The position numbers and the translations under genes were made by a program. Under the pieces are notes generated by a model. It saw nothing but the letters and a program-made list of their open reading frames with translations. It was not told where the DNA came from and ran no database searches. Shown here in pieces: positions 9,415 through 18,001 of a DNA stretch of 64,000 nucleotides (the first letter of the stretch is position 1; every line of letters starts with the position of its first letter). The stretch is from Mucilaginibacter sp. OK098 (GTDB lineage: Bacteria; Bacteroidota; Bacteroidia; Sphingobacteriales; Sphingobacteriaceae), in the NCBI RefSeq assembly GCF_900142915.1, contig NZ_FRCM01000004.1, forward strand, positions 533,796-597,795, read 5' to 3'.

Positions 9415-11190
9415 ATGTCTAGTTTTAATGATTTTGGCAACCCGCAGGTTGCTGCATTACCCGCACATCTAAAGCAATTTATAGTAGATCAGCATTATGA
9501 ACATTATACGCCTGTTGACCATGCGGTGTGGCGTTACGTTATGCGGCAAAATTATAGCTATCTGAAGGATGTAGCCTATTATCCATATATCCCCGGTCTT
9601 GAAAAGGCCGGCTTATCCATAGAAAAAATTCCCAGCCTGCAGGAAATGAACGATGCCCTTGCTAAAATTGGCTGGGGCGCGGTTACCGTTGATGGTTTTA
9701 TACCTCCTGCTGCTTTTATGGAGTACCAGGCTTACCGCGTTTTGGTTATTGCTGCCGACATTCGCCAGCTAAAACACATTGAATATACACCTGCGCCGGA
9801 TATTATTCATGAATCGGCAGGGCATGCTCCTATAATTGCTGATAAGGACTACCACGAATACTTGAGTTATTTTGGTTCGATAGGTGCCAAAGCCATGTTT
9901 TCGGCCCAGGATTTTGAGCTTTACGAAGCCATAAGAGCCTTATCGATATTAAAAGAAATGCCAGATGCTGACGCAAATGAAATAAATAAAGCCGAAGAAT
10001 TGCTGGCTCATCGCCAGGAAAACATGGGTGAGCCATCGGAAATGGCTTTATTGAGCCGCCTGCACTGGTGGACGGTAGAATACGGACTGATCGGCAACCT
10101 TGCAAGTCCTAAAATTTATGGTGCAGGATTATTATCATCAATTGGCGAAAGTGCAAGCTGTATGGATAGTGATATCAAAAAGATACCATATACCATTGAT
10201 GCCATAAATTATACTTACGATATTACAAAAACCCAGCCCCAGCTATTTGTTACCCCTACTTTTCAAAACCTGATAGATGTGCTGGAAACATTTGCCAACA
10301 CCATGTCGTTCAGAAAAGGTGGCGTTTATGGTTTGCAAAAAGCTATAGAAAGCAAAAACACCTGTACTGCAGTTTATAGCTCGGGCTTGCAGGTTTCAGG
10401 CACTTTTACTGATTTTAAACAGCATAATAACGACCCTGTGTTTGTAAAAACTACAGGCCCATCGGCATTAGCCGTTGATAACAGGCAGCTGAAAGGACAT
10501 GGCAAGGATTATCATAAAGACGGATTCAGCTCGCCTGTTGGAAAGCTTAATGGACATGCAATGCCATTGGAAAATTTAAGCGTTGAAGAGCTTAATTATT
10601 TTGGTATTGAGCAGGGTAAAACCACTGAATTAAATTTTGAAAGTGGAATTTCAGTTATCGGAGAGGTAAAAGAAATTATTACATCAAACTGCAAAACACA
10701 GCTTATTACTTTCACCAATTGTACAGTTAAGGGCAAAGCAGGTGAACTATTGTTTGACCCAACCTGGGGTGTTTATGATATGGCAGTCGGCGAAAAGATA
10801 GCGTCTGTTTTTTGCGGTGCGGCCGATAAGGGAGAGTTTTTAGAAATAGCCTACAAATCTGATACGCTTACGCATCATGCCGCTTACGACAATAATACCA
10901 TTGAGCTGCACAAGCTTTACCAGCAGGTGCGCAACCGCAGGCACAATGGCGGAGATTTTGGCTTTTTAGGCAACGTTTGGCTAATGCTTCAAAAAAACCA
11001 CCATGATGACTGGCTTTGCGCCCTAGAAATTTTAGAGATCCTGGATCACGAGGAGATAGAGCCAGACCTGGCTGCAGAAATAAGAAGTTTTCTTGAACAA
11101 AAAGCAATTAATGAGCCTGAATGCAAAAAGCTGATTAATGATGGGTTTTACTTAATTAAGCACCCGGTTGAACAAAAATTGGTGGTTTAG
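9415..11190 (+). CDS. phhA: Biopterin-dependent aromatic amino acid hydroxylase (phenylalanine 4-monooxygenase-like)
   Basis: A 591-residue non-haem iron hydroxylase. The first ~300 residues are the catalytic domain: iron ligands His132 and His137 in HESAGH, and Glu222 in WWTVEYGL. Family members turn Phe into Tyr using tetrahydropterin and O2. The C-terminal ~290 residues are an extra domain, absent from classical PhhA (about 270 aa) but seen in long Bacteroidota homologues. The gap between the second His and Glu is 85 residues, longer than the usual 40, so there is an insertion. Start 9415 was chosen from the promoter. The last 18 bases plus 18 beyond are duplicated 210 bases downstream. 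Confidence 0.88.
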   Translation: MSSFNDFGNPQVAALPAHLKQFIVDQHYEHYTPVDHAVWRYVMRQNYSYLKDVAYYPYIPGLEKAGLSIEKIPSLQEMNDALAKIGWGAVTVDGFIPPAAFMEYQAYRVLVIAADIRQLKHIEYTPAPDIIHESAGHAPIIADKDYHEYLSYFGSIGAKAMFSAQDFELYEAIRALSILKEMPDADANEINKAEELLAHRQENMGEPSEMALLSRLHWWTVEYGLIGNLASPKIYGAGLLSSIGESASCMDSDIKKIPYTIDAINYTYDITKTQPQLFVTPTFQNLIDVLETFANTMSFRKGGVYGLQKAIESKNTCTAVYSSGLQVSGTFTDFKQHNNDPVFVKTTGPSALAVDNRQLKGHGKDYHKDGFSSPVGKLNGHAMPLENLSVEELNYFGIEQGKTTELNFESGISVIGEVKEIITSNCKTQLITFTNCTVKGKAGELLFDPTWGVYDMAVGEKIASVFCGAADKGEFLEIAYKSDTLTHHAAYDNNTIELHKLYQQVRNRRHNGGDFGFLGNVWLMLQKNHHDDWLCALEILEILDHEEIEPDLAAEIRSFLEQKAINEPECKKLINDGFYLIKHPVEQKLVV

Positions 11191-11418
11191 GGAAATGTTT
11201 GTAAAATTTGTCCCCGCAGGGTCTGTCATCGACGACCCTGCGCGATGTTTGTGATTAACGAAGGCTCATTGCAGTGTATAAAGCCGGCTATTTTCACATC
11301 GAAAAAGTTCATCCAACGCAGGGTCGTCTATGACAGACCCTGCGGATACGATTTTATTTTATTTAAAAAATATTCTATTCAGCAAAAATTGGTGGTTTAG
11401 GGAAATGTTTGTAAAATT
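11173..11418. repeat. 36-bp direct duplication of the hydroxylase 3' end flanking a small inverted-repeat element
   Basis: The 36 bases at 11173-11208 (the last 18 of the gene including the stop, plus 18 following) are repeated exactly at 11383-11418. Between them lies an element with 29-bp terminal inverted repeats, 11214-11242 and 11317-11345, differing at one base and starting CCGCAGGGTCTGTCAT. The termini are themselves hairpins (GCAGGGTC/GACCCTGC). No protein is encoded. The arrangement points to insertion or duplication after the gene was fixed. Confidence 0.8.
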
Positions 11419-11439
11419 GAGCCACTAACTACGCTATCC

Positions 11440-12144
11440 ATGAATATTATTGTAACAGGCGCCAGCAGCGGTGTGGGTTTTGAAGCAGTGCTCGAGCTTA
11501 TATTATCGGGCAAACACAAGGTAATAGCGCTATCCCGCTCGCAGGACAAGCTGGAACGCTTACTGGAAATAGCGCATGGCCTGAATCCGGATGCAGAGAT
11601 CTTTGCTTTAGCTTTTGACATTGTGCATGATGATTATGCAGGTTTACAGCAATTCATCAACAGTAACTTTGATAACAGGGTTGATGTACTGATCAATAAC
11701 GCCGGGGTGTTAATAAATAAACCATTTAGCCAATTGCAGGAATTGGATTTTGTAGAAATGCTGCAAAGCAATTTTATAGGCCACGTACGCATTATACAGG
11801 CACTGCTTCATTTAATGTCAAAGGGTTCGCATATTTTAAATATTGGTAGTATGGGCGGTTTCCAGGGTAGCGTAAAATTTGCAGGGCTATCAGCATATTC
11901 TGCAAGTAAAGCTGCATTGCATACCTTAACAGAATGCCTGGCACTTGAACTGGCTGACCGCGAGATAAAGGTTAACTGCCTTGCGCTGGGATCGGCACAA
12001 ACAGAAATGCTCGAAAAAGCTTTCCCGGGTTATGATTCGCCTGTAATGGCCTTTGAAATGGGTAAATATATTGCCGATTTTTCTATAACCGGACACAGGT
12101 TTTTTAATGGCAAAATTTTACCAGTTGCAGTAAGCACGCCATAA
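11440..12144 (+). CDS. Short-chain dehydrogenase/reductase (classical SDR)
   Basis: A 234-residue NAD(P)-dependent oxidoreductase. It has the cofactor motif TGASSGVG at residues 6-13, NNAG near 88, and the catalytic YSASK with Tyr153 and Lys157, preceded by a Ser in NIGSMGG. The length is normal for a classical SDR. It follows the 36-bp duplicated segment, so its upstream region was altered by that insertion. Substrate cannot be inferred. Confidence 0.9.
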   Translation: MNIIVTGASSGVGFEAVLELILSGKHKVIALSRSQDKLERLLEIAHGLNPDAEIFALAFDIVHDDYAGLQQFINSNFDNRVDVLINNAGVLINKPFSQLQELDFVEMLQSNFIGHVRIIQALLHLMSKGSHILNIGSMGGFQGSVKFAGLSAYSASKAALHTLTECLALELADREIKVNCLALGSAQTEMLEKAFPGYDSPVMAFEMGKYIADFSITGHRFFNGKILPVAVSTP

Positions 12145-12225
12145 TAGCAATATATTATTTAGGTTTATCAGAAAAATATCTTTAATTTTAGATTATTCCG
12201 ATATAGATACCTAATCCTATTCAAA

Positions 12226-13662
12226 ATGGGTTCCAGGCTTACCTTTCTTTTCGACCAATCAAGTGATTTCTTTTGTATTTTAAACAAGGACGGAAATATA
12301 ATTAAAACAAATCCATCTTTAAGAGAGGTTCTTGGGTATTCGGAATCAGAACTGATAGGACAGAAAGCCAGTGACTATTCGCATCCTGCTGATACTAAGA
12401 GAAGAGAAGATCTTTTTAAAAACCTTTTGGTTAATAAGAAAATTAGCGGTCATGAAATCCGGATGAGGGCCAAAAATGGGCGCTACTACAATATAAGCTG
12501 GTCAATAATCTTAAATCCAGATGATAACCTTATCTATGCAATAGGTATTAATTTAACCGGTAATTTTAATAACCCCGGCAATGAAGATAACATCGGCAAT
12601 ATTCAGCATATTATACAAAGCTTTAATGAAGGCTTCTTCATTATTGATAACAACTGGCAAATAACTTCATTTAATCCGGCCTTCCAGGCAATAACCGGGC
12701 TAAAAAGTGAACAGCTTGAAAATTTCAATTTCAGACAGCTTGAAAATTTAGGAATTACGGATAAGGTACTGGATGAATTTGAAAGCGCCTTTAAAGGAAA
12801 TTTATCCACTCAGCTTCAATATTTCAATGCTTATTCAAACAGGTGGTTAAGGGTTAATATTTATCCCTATAAAGATGAAATAGCAGTATTTATAAGGGAT
12901 ATTACCAATATCAAGATCCAGCAACTAATACTTGCGCTCGAAAAGAACGTGCTCGAATTAAATGCTTCATCATTATATGCTTTGCCACAAACCGTTAACG
13001 AACTGCTAAAAGGTATAGAGGAAATATTTCCCGATATGATCTGTTCTGTTTTGGAAGTTAATGATGCCCAGGAAAAATTACGCCACCTGGCAGCCCCAAG
13101 ATTACCCGATGTATATTGTAAGGCTATTGACGGAACCGCAATAGGGCCAAAAGCAGGATCATGCGGCACAGCGGCATATCACCGCAGCCAAATAATAGTA
13201 AGTGACATTGAAACAGACCCGTTATGGGATGATTACAGACACCTGGCCCTTCCGTATAGCCTCCAGGCTTGTTGGTCAACCCCTATTATAAGTTCAAACA
13301 GTTCGCAGGTGCTGGCCACTTTTGCCGTTTATTATACAAAAAAAAGGGCGCCCAAACCTGAGGAATTACAGATGATTGAGCGTACAGCAAATATCCTTCG
13401 GATCTTAATTGAAAATAAAAAAACCAATGACCATGTTAAGGACCAGAATAAAAGACTGCAGGAAATTGCATCCATAAGTTCGCACGAAATCAGGAGGCCT
13501 GTCGCAACTATTTTGGGCCTGGTTAATTTATTCGACCTGAATGCCCCGGATAACCCCATGAACAAAGAGATAATTAACCACATTGATATTACGGCAAAAG
13601 AGCTGGATGCCGTAATTCATACCATTGTTGAAAAGACCATTTATTTGAAGGGCGAGGGATAG
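12226..13662 (+). CDS. PAS-PAS-GAF sensor with HisKA helix but no ATPase domain
   Basis: 478 residues: PAS domain 1 (about 5-110, ending in an S-box-like YAIGINLTG), PAS domain 2 (about 125-230), a GAF domain (about 250-390, with CWSTPI), a short coiled coil, then an H-box SSHEIRRP with phospho-acceptor His420. Only 58 residues remain, enough for the dimerisation hairpin but not for a HATPase domain. It therefore cannot phosphorylate itself; it may accept phosphate from, or dimerise with, another kinase. The 177 bases that follow do not encode an ATPase and the next gene is on the other strand. Confidence 0.85.
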   Translation: MGSRLTFLFDQSSDFFCILNKDGNIIKTNPSLREVLGYSESELIGQKASDYSHPADTKRREDLFKNLLVNKKISGHEIRMRAKNGRYYNISWSIILNPDDNLIYAIGINLTGNFNNPGNEDNIGNIQHIIQSFNEGFFIIDNNWQITSFNPAFQAITGLKSEQLENFNFRQLENLGITDKVLDEFESAFKGNLSTQLQYFNAYSNRWLRVNIYPYKDEIAVFIRDITNIKIQQLILALEKNVLELNASSLYALPQTVNELLKGIEEIFPDMICSVLEVNDAQEKLRHLAAPRLPDVYCKAIDGTAIGPKAGSCGTAAYHRSQIIVSDIETDPLWDDYRHLALPYSLQACWSTPIISSNSSQVLATFAVYYTKKRAPKPEELQMIERTANILRILIENKKTNDHVKDQNKRLQEIASISSHEIRRPVATILGLVNLFDLNAPDNPMNKEIINHIDITAKELDAVIHTIVEKTIYLKGEG

Positions 13663-13710
13663 GTTAGAGTTGATTGAGTTGGATTAGGTTGATTGAGTTG
13701 TAATAAGTTA
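13663..13710. repeat. Short tandem low-complexity repeat TTGATTGAGTTG
   Basis: Immediately after the sensor stop, the words TTGATTGAGTTG and TTGGATTAGG alternate; a similar phrase (GGTTGATTAGGTTAGGTTGAG) is found at about 14132-14160. No coding potential. It resembles the shuffled word repeats elsewhere in the window. Confidence 0.5.
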
Positions 13711-13839
13711 TTTTTTTCAAGGTGTGAACAAATAAAATATAAGCTTAACTTACTCATATAATATCCTTTAAATATTCGTGACATATAAAACCATTACCTA
13801 ATAAATTTAGGCAATGGTAGAGTTATTTGATCATGATGT

Positions 13840-14115
13840 TTATTTTTTCAGCATAAGCACTACTATAGATAGCATTACAGCAAGCTGACTTACCCAAAAA
13901 ATGAACATCCACTTTACAGAAGCACCTATGTCTTTACTAAGATCATATTTTACTTTCGCCAAATCTTCTTTCGTAGCTAATGTTTTTATTGTTGCTTCCA
14001 CTGATCGTTCAGTTTTGTTATCAATGTATTTGAACATGGCTTCGGTTGTATCGCTACCTAATTTATCGCTTAACAATTTGTAGAGCCGGGCTGTTTCTTT
14101 TGCTTCTAAGTACAT
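13840..14115 (-). CDS. Small coiled-coil protein with C-terminal membrane anchor (DUF1640/CCDC90-like)
   Basis: 91 residues: a helical, charged region (LYKLLSDKL, then repeated ATxxLATKEDLAKVK heptads) and a single C-terminal transmembrane helix of about 22 residues ending LMLKK. The motif ATKEDLA followed by a membrane segment is typical of small CCDC90/DUF1640-like bacterial proteins of unknown role, some of them encoded near mobile elements. Monocistronic. Confidence 0.65.
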   Translation of the reverse strand: MYLEAKETARLYKLLSDKLGSDTTEAMFKYIDNKTERSVEATIKTLATKEDLAKVKYDLSKDIGASVKWMFIFWVSQLAVMLSIVVLMLKK

Positions 14116-14217
14116 AACAAATATAATAAATTTGGTTGATTAGGTTAGGTTGAGTTGAATAGGTTGAATCCTGTAAATTACCCAAAGGATGCTGGTTAGG
14201 GTCCTTTGGATAATAGT

Positions 14218-14739
14218 TTATTTTTTTGCTATCAGCTCAAGCTGCTTTTTAATTATTTCAGATTTACTATCTTTTATATCATAATCAAAGGCTCCCATAG
14301 AGGTATTGATCCGTATTACCGATAATTTGCCACTTAACAGTGCAGCTACATCATCGTCTGTTAATTCAAAAGCTAAAAAGCTTTCCGTCACATCTGGCGT
14401 TGCATAAGAGATAAGCGATGACTGTGCATCAAAAGCCGATGTAATTTCCAAAAGTTTACCGTCGGTAAATTTTATAATAGCCTTATCGCCCTTCAACACA
14501 TAATAATATATATTCAACCCATCTTTTAAATGAAAATATAACGCCCAATAATTTTTACCCCTAACCATGTTGCCTGCCAGGTAATGCCCTGGCAGGGTGA
14601 ACGGATTTGACAATACCTGCTCCTTGACCGAAAGTGTGACATCGCCGGTGATCTTGTCCCGCTGTGGTTTTTGAAGTTTTTGAGCATTAGCACTGCACAC
14701 AACGGATGCCATAAAAGCTATCAGGAGATACTTTTTCAT
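14218..14739 (-). CDS. Hypothetical secreted protein
   Basis: 173 residues with a Sec signal peptide (MKKYLLIAFMASVVCSANAQ, cleavage after ANA). The mature part is rich in strand-like segments and mentions no known motif. It begins 9 bases after the ssb stop, so it is probably transcribed with ssb. I do not recognise the family. Confidence 0.65.
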   Translation of the reverse strand: MKKYLLIAFMASVVCSANAQKLQKPQRDKITGDVTLSVKEQVLSNPFTLPGHYLAGNMVRGKNYWALYFHLKDGLNIYYYVLKGDKAIIKFTDGKLLEITSAFDAQSSLISYATPDVTESFLAFELTDDDVAALLSGKLSVIRINTSMGAFDYDIKDSKSEIIKKQLELIAKK

Positions 14740-14748
14740 AGAGCAGCA

Positions 14749-15081
14749 CTATGATTTAAGCTTTATAAAATCATTTACTACTACTTCTGTAGCATAGCGT
14801 TTAACGCCGTCCTTATCAACCCAATTTTTATTGGTTAGCTTACCTTCAATGGCTACTTCGTCGCCTTTTTTAAGGTAATCGCCAATAAACTTTGCCTGGC
14901 TGCCCCATGCAATTAAATTGTGCCATTGAGTTTCTGTAATCCTTTCACCTTTATCGTTTTTATAGGTTTCATTGGTAGCTATTGAAAAACGAGCTAGTTG
15001 TTTGTTATTGTCAAAGCTTTTTACTTCGGGATCCATACCCAGGTTGCCTACAAGGCGTACACTGTTTCTTAATGAGTTCAT
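14749..15081 (-). CDS. ssb: Short single-stranded DNA-binding protein
   Basis: 110 residues forming the OB-fold of bacterial SSB: VRLVGNLGMDPEVK, ARFSIATNE, TQWHNLIAWG and GDEVAIEGKLTNKNW in the expected order. It ends VNDFIKLKS and lacks the disordered linker and acidic tip through which the main SSB recruits repair and replication proteins. This suggests an accessory SSB, with the housekeeping copy elsewhere. A palindrome lies in the divergent intergenic region. Confidence 0.92.
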   Translation of the reverse strand: MNSLRNSVRLVGNLGMDPEVKSFDNNKQLARFSIATNETYKNDKGERITETQWHNLIAWGSQAKFIGDYLKKGDEVAIEGKLTNKNWVDKDGVKRYATEVVVNDFIKLKS

Positions 15082-15186
15082 GTTTTTTAAATTTTAATTT
15101 GTTTTTAATTGACACTACAAAGGTGAGCAGTGCCCCAAAACTTACCCGGTTATTAACCGCTTATAGTCGACAATTTCCGTTTGCAA

Positions 15187-15221
15187 CCGTTTGCAAACGG
15201 ATAATATTTTACCTATCTTTA
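15187..15221 (+). promoter_or_regulatory. Promoter with overlapping 14-bp palindrome
   Basis: CCGTTTGCAAACGG (15187-15200) is a perfect palindrome. Its TTTG (15190-15193) lies 20 bases before TATCTTTA (15214-15221), so it covers the -33 box of the gene starting at 15227; a half-site CCGTTTGCAA precedes it at 15177. A repressor bound here would block that promoter and might also affect ssb on the other side. Confidence 0.5.
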
Positions 15222-15226
15222 GCCAG

Positions 15227-15586
15227 ATGAATGAGGAAAGACTATGCCTTGATTGCGGCACAACGCTGCATGGCAGGGCTGATAAAAAGTTCTGTAATGA
15301 CCTTTGCCGCAATAATTACAACAACCAGCTTAACAGCAGCAGCTATAATTTAGTACGAAACATCAATAATATCCTTCGCCGTAACCGGCGGATCCTGGAG
15401 GAATTAAACCCGGGCGGTAAAACAAAAACCACCCGCAAAAAACTTTCGGCAAAGGGTTTTGATTTTGAGTACCATACCCGCAGCTATCAAACTCAAAATG
15501 GTAAAACCTATCACTTTTGTTATGAATACGGCTACTTACCTTTAGATAATGATGAGTTTTTACTGGTGAAAAGAGAAGAAGTTTGA
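15227..15586 (+). CDS. Small zinc-ribbon protein (DUF2116-like)
   Basis: 119 residues from ATG 15227. The N-terminus holds CLDCG and, 13 residues on, CNDLC, a four-cysteine zinc ribbon with the sequence KFCNDLCRNNYNN that is typical of DUF2116-like proteins. The rest is basic, then aromatic and strand-forming. An in-frame upstream TTG at 15191 lies within the promoter palindrome and is unlikely. The family is common in Bacteroidota and of unknown function; nucleic-acid binding is possible. Confidence 0.75.
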   Translation: MNEERLCLDCGTTLHGRADKKFCNDLCRNNYNNQLNSSSYNLVRNINNILRRNRRILEELNPGGKTKTTRKKLSAKGFDFEYHTRSYQTQNGKTYHFCYEYGYLPLDNDEFLLVKREEV

Positions 15587-15589
15587 TTG

Positions 15590-15835
15590 ATTTCGGAAGT
15601 CGGATGTTCGATTTCGGATTTTTTTAATGCGAAAGTCGAAATGCCGATTGCAGAATTTGTTGAAATATGGAAGATTACCCCCAAAAGAGAAGGTCTCAAA
15701 GACATTTTGTCAATAGCAACCATCTATTACCGAATTCCGAAATCGAACATCCGACTTCCGAAATAACTAACCCAGCGTCATATTATTGCATAAATTCGAA
15801 ATCGAAATTCCGAAATCCGAAATAACATTATCTTT
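15590..15835. repeat. Low-complexity inverted word repeats around GAAGTCGGATGTTCGATTTC
   Basis: GAAGTCGGATGTTCGATTTC near 15596 is matched inverted by GAAATCGAACATCCGACTTC near 15742-15761; CGAAATCGAAATTCCGAAAT follows. A spurious reverse reading frame crosses it. The TATCTTTG at 15829-15836 is the likely -7 box of the next gene, giving it an almost leaderless mRNA. Confidence 0.65.
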
Positions 15836-15843
15836 GCACCCAA

Positions 15844-17196
15844 ATGATAATCCAACAATTTTACGACAAGGGATTAGCGCACGGTTCATACGCGCTTATC
15901 AGGACCGGAAAGATGATAGTGATTGATCCGGCCCGCGATCCGCAACCCTATTATGATTTTGCTGCTCAGCATGACGCCGATATTACGGGCGTGATAGAAA
16001 CGCACCCGCATGCCGATTTTGTAAGCTCGCACCTGGAGATCCATGAAACTACCGGTGCCGTTATTTATACAAGTAAGCTAACAGGCGCTGAGTACCCGCA
16101 TGAAAGTTTTGACGATGGCGATATAATAACATTAAACGATATAAAACTGAAGGCCATAAATACACCCGGCCACTCGCCCGATTCGATCTGCATTTTGGTA
16201 GAGGATGAGGAAGGTAAGGAAACAGCCCTGTTTACCGGCGATACTTTATTTGTTGGTGATGTGGGCAGGCCAGATCTGCGCGAAAACGTTGGCAATATCA
16301 CCGCCAAAAAAGAAGAGCTTGCCCGCCAGATGTATCATTCAACCCGCGATAAGTTAATGAAGCTACCGCACAGTGTAATAGTTTATCCGGCCCATGGCCC
16401 GGGTTCATTATGCGGTAAAAACATGAGCCCTGATCTGCAAAGCACCATAGGCCGCGAGCTGCGCGAAAATTATGCTTTACAGCTGATGGACGAATTGCAA
16501 TTTGTTAAAACGCTTACTACCGATCAGCCTTTTGTACCAAAATACTTCGGACATGATGTTGAGACAAATAAAAAAGGTGCGCCATCATTTATAAACAGTG
16601 TTGATGCTGTTTTAAAGCTTGATAAGGATGCCGTATTAGAAAAAAACATCCTTGTTATTGACACCCGCCCCAAGCAGAATTTCAGGAATGGACATTTAAA
16701 AGGTTCAATTAACCTGCAGGACGGTGATAAATTTGAAACCTGGCTTGGCTCAATAGTTAGTCCTGATGAGTTGTTTTATTTAATAGCAGCTGATGAAGCT
16801 CAATTGGATATAATGATAAAAAAGGCTGCTAAAATTGGCTACGAGCAAAATATTAAAGCGGCTTTGTTAAATCCAGCTACTGCTGCTGAAAAACTACCTG
16901 ACCTTGACCTTGATGATTTTGTGCACAAAACAGAAAACTATACTGTAGTTGATGTGCGTAACAGGAATGAAACTGAAGAAAGGCTGATATTTAATAGCGC
17001 TGTTACCATACCCCTGCCTGAATTACGCGAAAGGATCGGCGAGATCCCTACCGGTAAACCAATAGTTGTACATTGCGCAGCGGGCTACAGATCTGCGGCT
17101 GCAGTAAGCATTATAATTGGCAAGATAACTAATGTGCCGGTTTATGATTTAGGCGAAGCGGTTGTGGAAATTGCTAATCAGAAGGCAGCCGTTTGA
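15844..17196 (+). CDS. MBL-fold hydrolase with two rhodanese domains (persulfide dioxygenase/CstB-like)
   Basis: 450 residues. The N-terminal metallo-beta-lactamase domain has THPHADFVSSH (residues about 56-66) and the later GDTLFVGD and YPAHGPG metal-binding motifs of the ETHE1-like group, which oxidise glutathione or low-molecular-weight persulfides to sulfite. Rhodanese domain 1 (about 255-350) has no cysteine in its active-site position; domain 2 (about 365-450) has HCAAGYRS with the catalytic Cys. The layout matches CstB-type sulfide-detoxification proteins. It stands 50 bases before mnmD. Confidence 0.88.
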   Translation: MIIQQFYDKGLAHGSYALIRTGKMIVIDPARDPQPYYDFAAQHDADITGVIETHPHADFVSSHLEIHETTGAVIYTSKLTGAEYPHESFDDGDIITLNDIKLKAINTPGHSPDSICILVEDEEGKETALFTGDTLFVGDVGRPDLRENVGNITAKKEELARQMYHSTRDKLMKLPHSVIVYPAHGPGSLCGKNMSPDLQSTIGRELRENYALQLMDELQFVKTLTTDQPFVPKYFGHDVETNKKGAPSFINSVDAVLKLDKDAVLEKNILVIDTRPKQNFRNGHLKGSINLQDGDKFETWLGSIVSPDELFYLIAADEAQLDIMIKKAAKIGYEQNIKAALLNPATAAEKLPDLDLDDFVHKTENYTVVDVRNRNETEERLIFNSAVTIPLPELRERIGEIPTGKPIVVHCAAGYRSAAAVSIIIGKITNVPVYDLGEAVVEIANQKAAV

Positions 17197-17246
17197 CTTC
17201 GGTAGTAATCGGTGTAATCCTTTTAAAATCGGTGTAATCATAAAAT

Positions 17247-17918
17247 ATGCTCACAATAGTACAAACCGCCGACGGATCAAATACCATTTACAACCCGCAA
17301 GTTGGTGAAAACTACCATTCAAAACATGGCGCCTTGCAGGAAAGCAGGCATGTTTTTGTGAACTCGGGCTTGCAGTATTTTTTGGATAGAGCCGGAAATT
17401 TGGAAGCGCCTGTTTCCATTTTAGAAGTTGGTTTTGGTACCGGTTTAAACTTTTTGCTAAGTGCCGATCTTTGTGATCAAAAACAGATCAACCTAAACTA
17501 TACCGGAATTGAAGCCTATCCTTTAACAAAAGAAATGATCGGTCAAACCGGGTATGAACAATATATTTCAGCAGAATTATGGCAGCAATTTAATGCACAA
17601 TATTCGCCTGCTTTAAGCGGCGAAGTATCCATAAGCCCCAATTGCAAGCTGCAAATTGCCAACTGCCCGCTGCTTAACTTTCAATCAACACAACAATACG
17701 ATATTATTTATTTTGATGCCTTCGCTGTGGCATACCAGCCTGAAATGTGGGACGACGCAGCCATTGGTCATACTATACAATACTTAAAGCCAGGCGGTGT
17801 ATTTGTTACCTATGCCATTACAGGCAATTTGAAACGGGCTGTAAAAGCATTAGGCTGTAAAGTTGAGAAAGCGCCTGGTGCGCCTGGCAAAAGGGAGATG
17901 CTAAGAGCGGAGCGCTGA
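17247..17918 (+). CDS. mnmD: MnmD-type tRNA 5-methylaminomethyl-2-thiouridine methyltransferase
   Basis: 223 residues, the stand-alone methyltransferase half of MnmC. It shows the SAM-binding EVGFGTGLNFL loop, the YIEAYPL-like YTGIEAYPLT segment and DIIYFDAFAV, characteristic of this family. It would methylate nm5s2U34 in tRNAs, completing the wobble modification. The FAD oxidase half is absent, as expected for MnmD. A 33-bp palindrome follows the stop. Confidence 0.9.
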   Translation: MLTIVQTADGSNTIYNPQVGENYHSKHGALQESRHVFVNSGLQYFLDRAGNLEAPVSILEVGFGTGLNFLLSADLCDQKQINLNYTGIEAYPLTKEMIGQTGYEQYISAELWQQFNAQYSPALSGEVSISPNCKLQIANCPLLNFQSTQQYDIIYFDAFAVAYQPEMWDDAAIGHTIQYLKPGGVFVTYAITGNLKRAVKALGCKVEKAPGAPGKREMLRAER

Positions 17919-17959
17919 TGTTAAGCTGATTGATTTGATAAAGCTGATTTGATGGAAAC

Positions 17960-17992
17960 AGCTTTGTCAACTTTTAAAAAGTTGACAAAGCT
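17960..17992. terminator. 33-bp perfect palindrome between convergent genes (copy 2)
   Basis: Identical over all 33 bases to 2047-2079. It again lies between a + strand gene (mnmD, stop 17918) and a - strand gene (stop 18002). A two-way terminator is the simplest role; the exact identity at two distant sites suggests copying rather than chance. Confidence 0.6.
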
Positions 17993-18001
17993 AACCCGCT
18001 A

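Noticed and set aside
11209..11382. Small RNA gene in the element downstream of the hydroxylase gene
   Set aside because: The hairpins are terminal repeats of an element; no promoter or terminator separate from them was seen.
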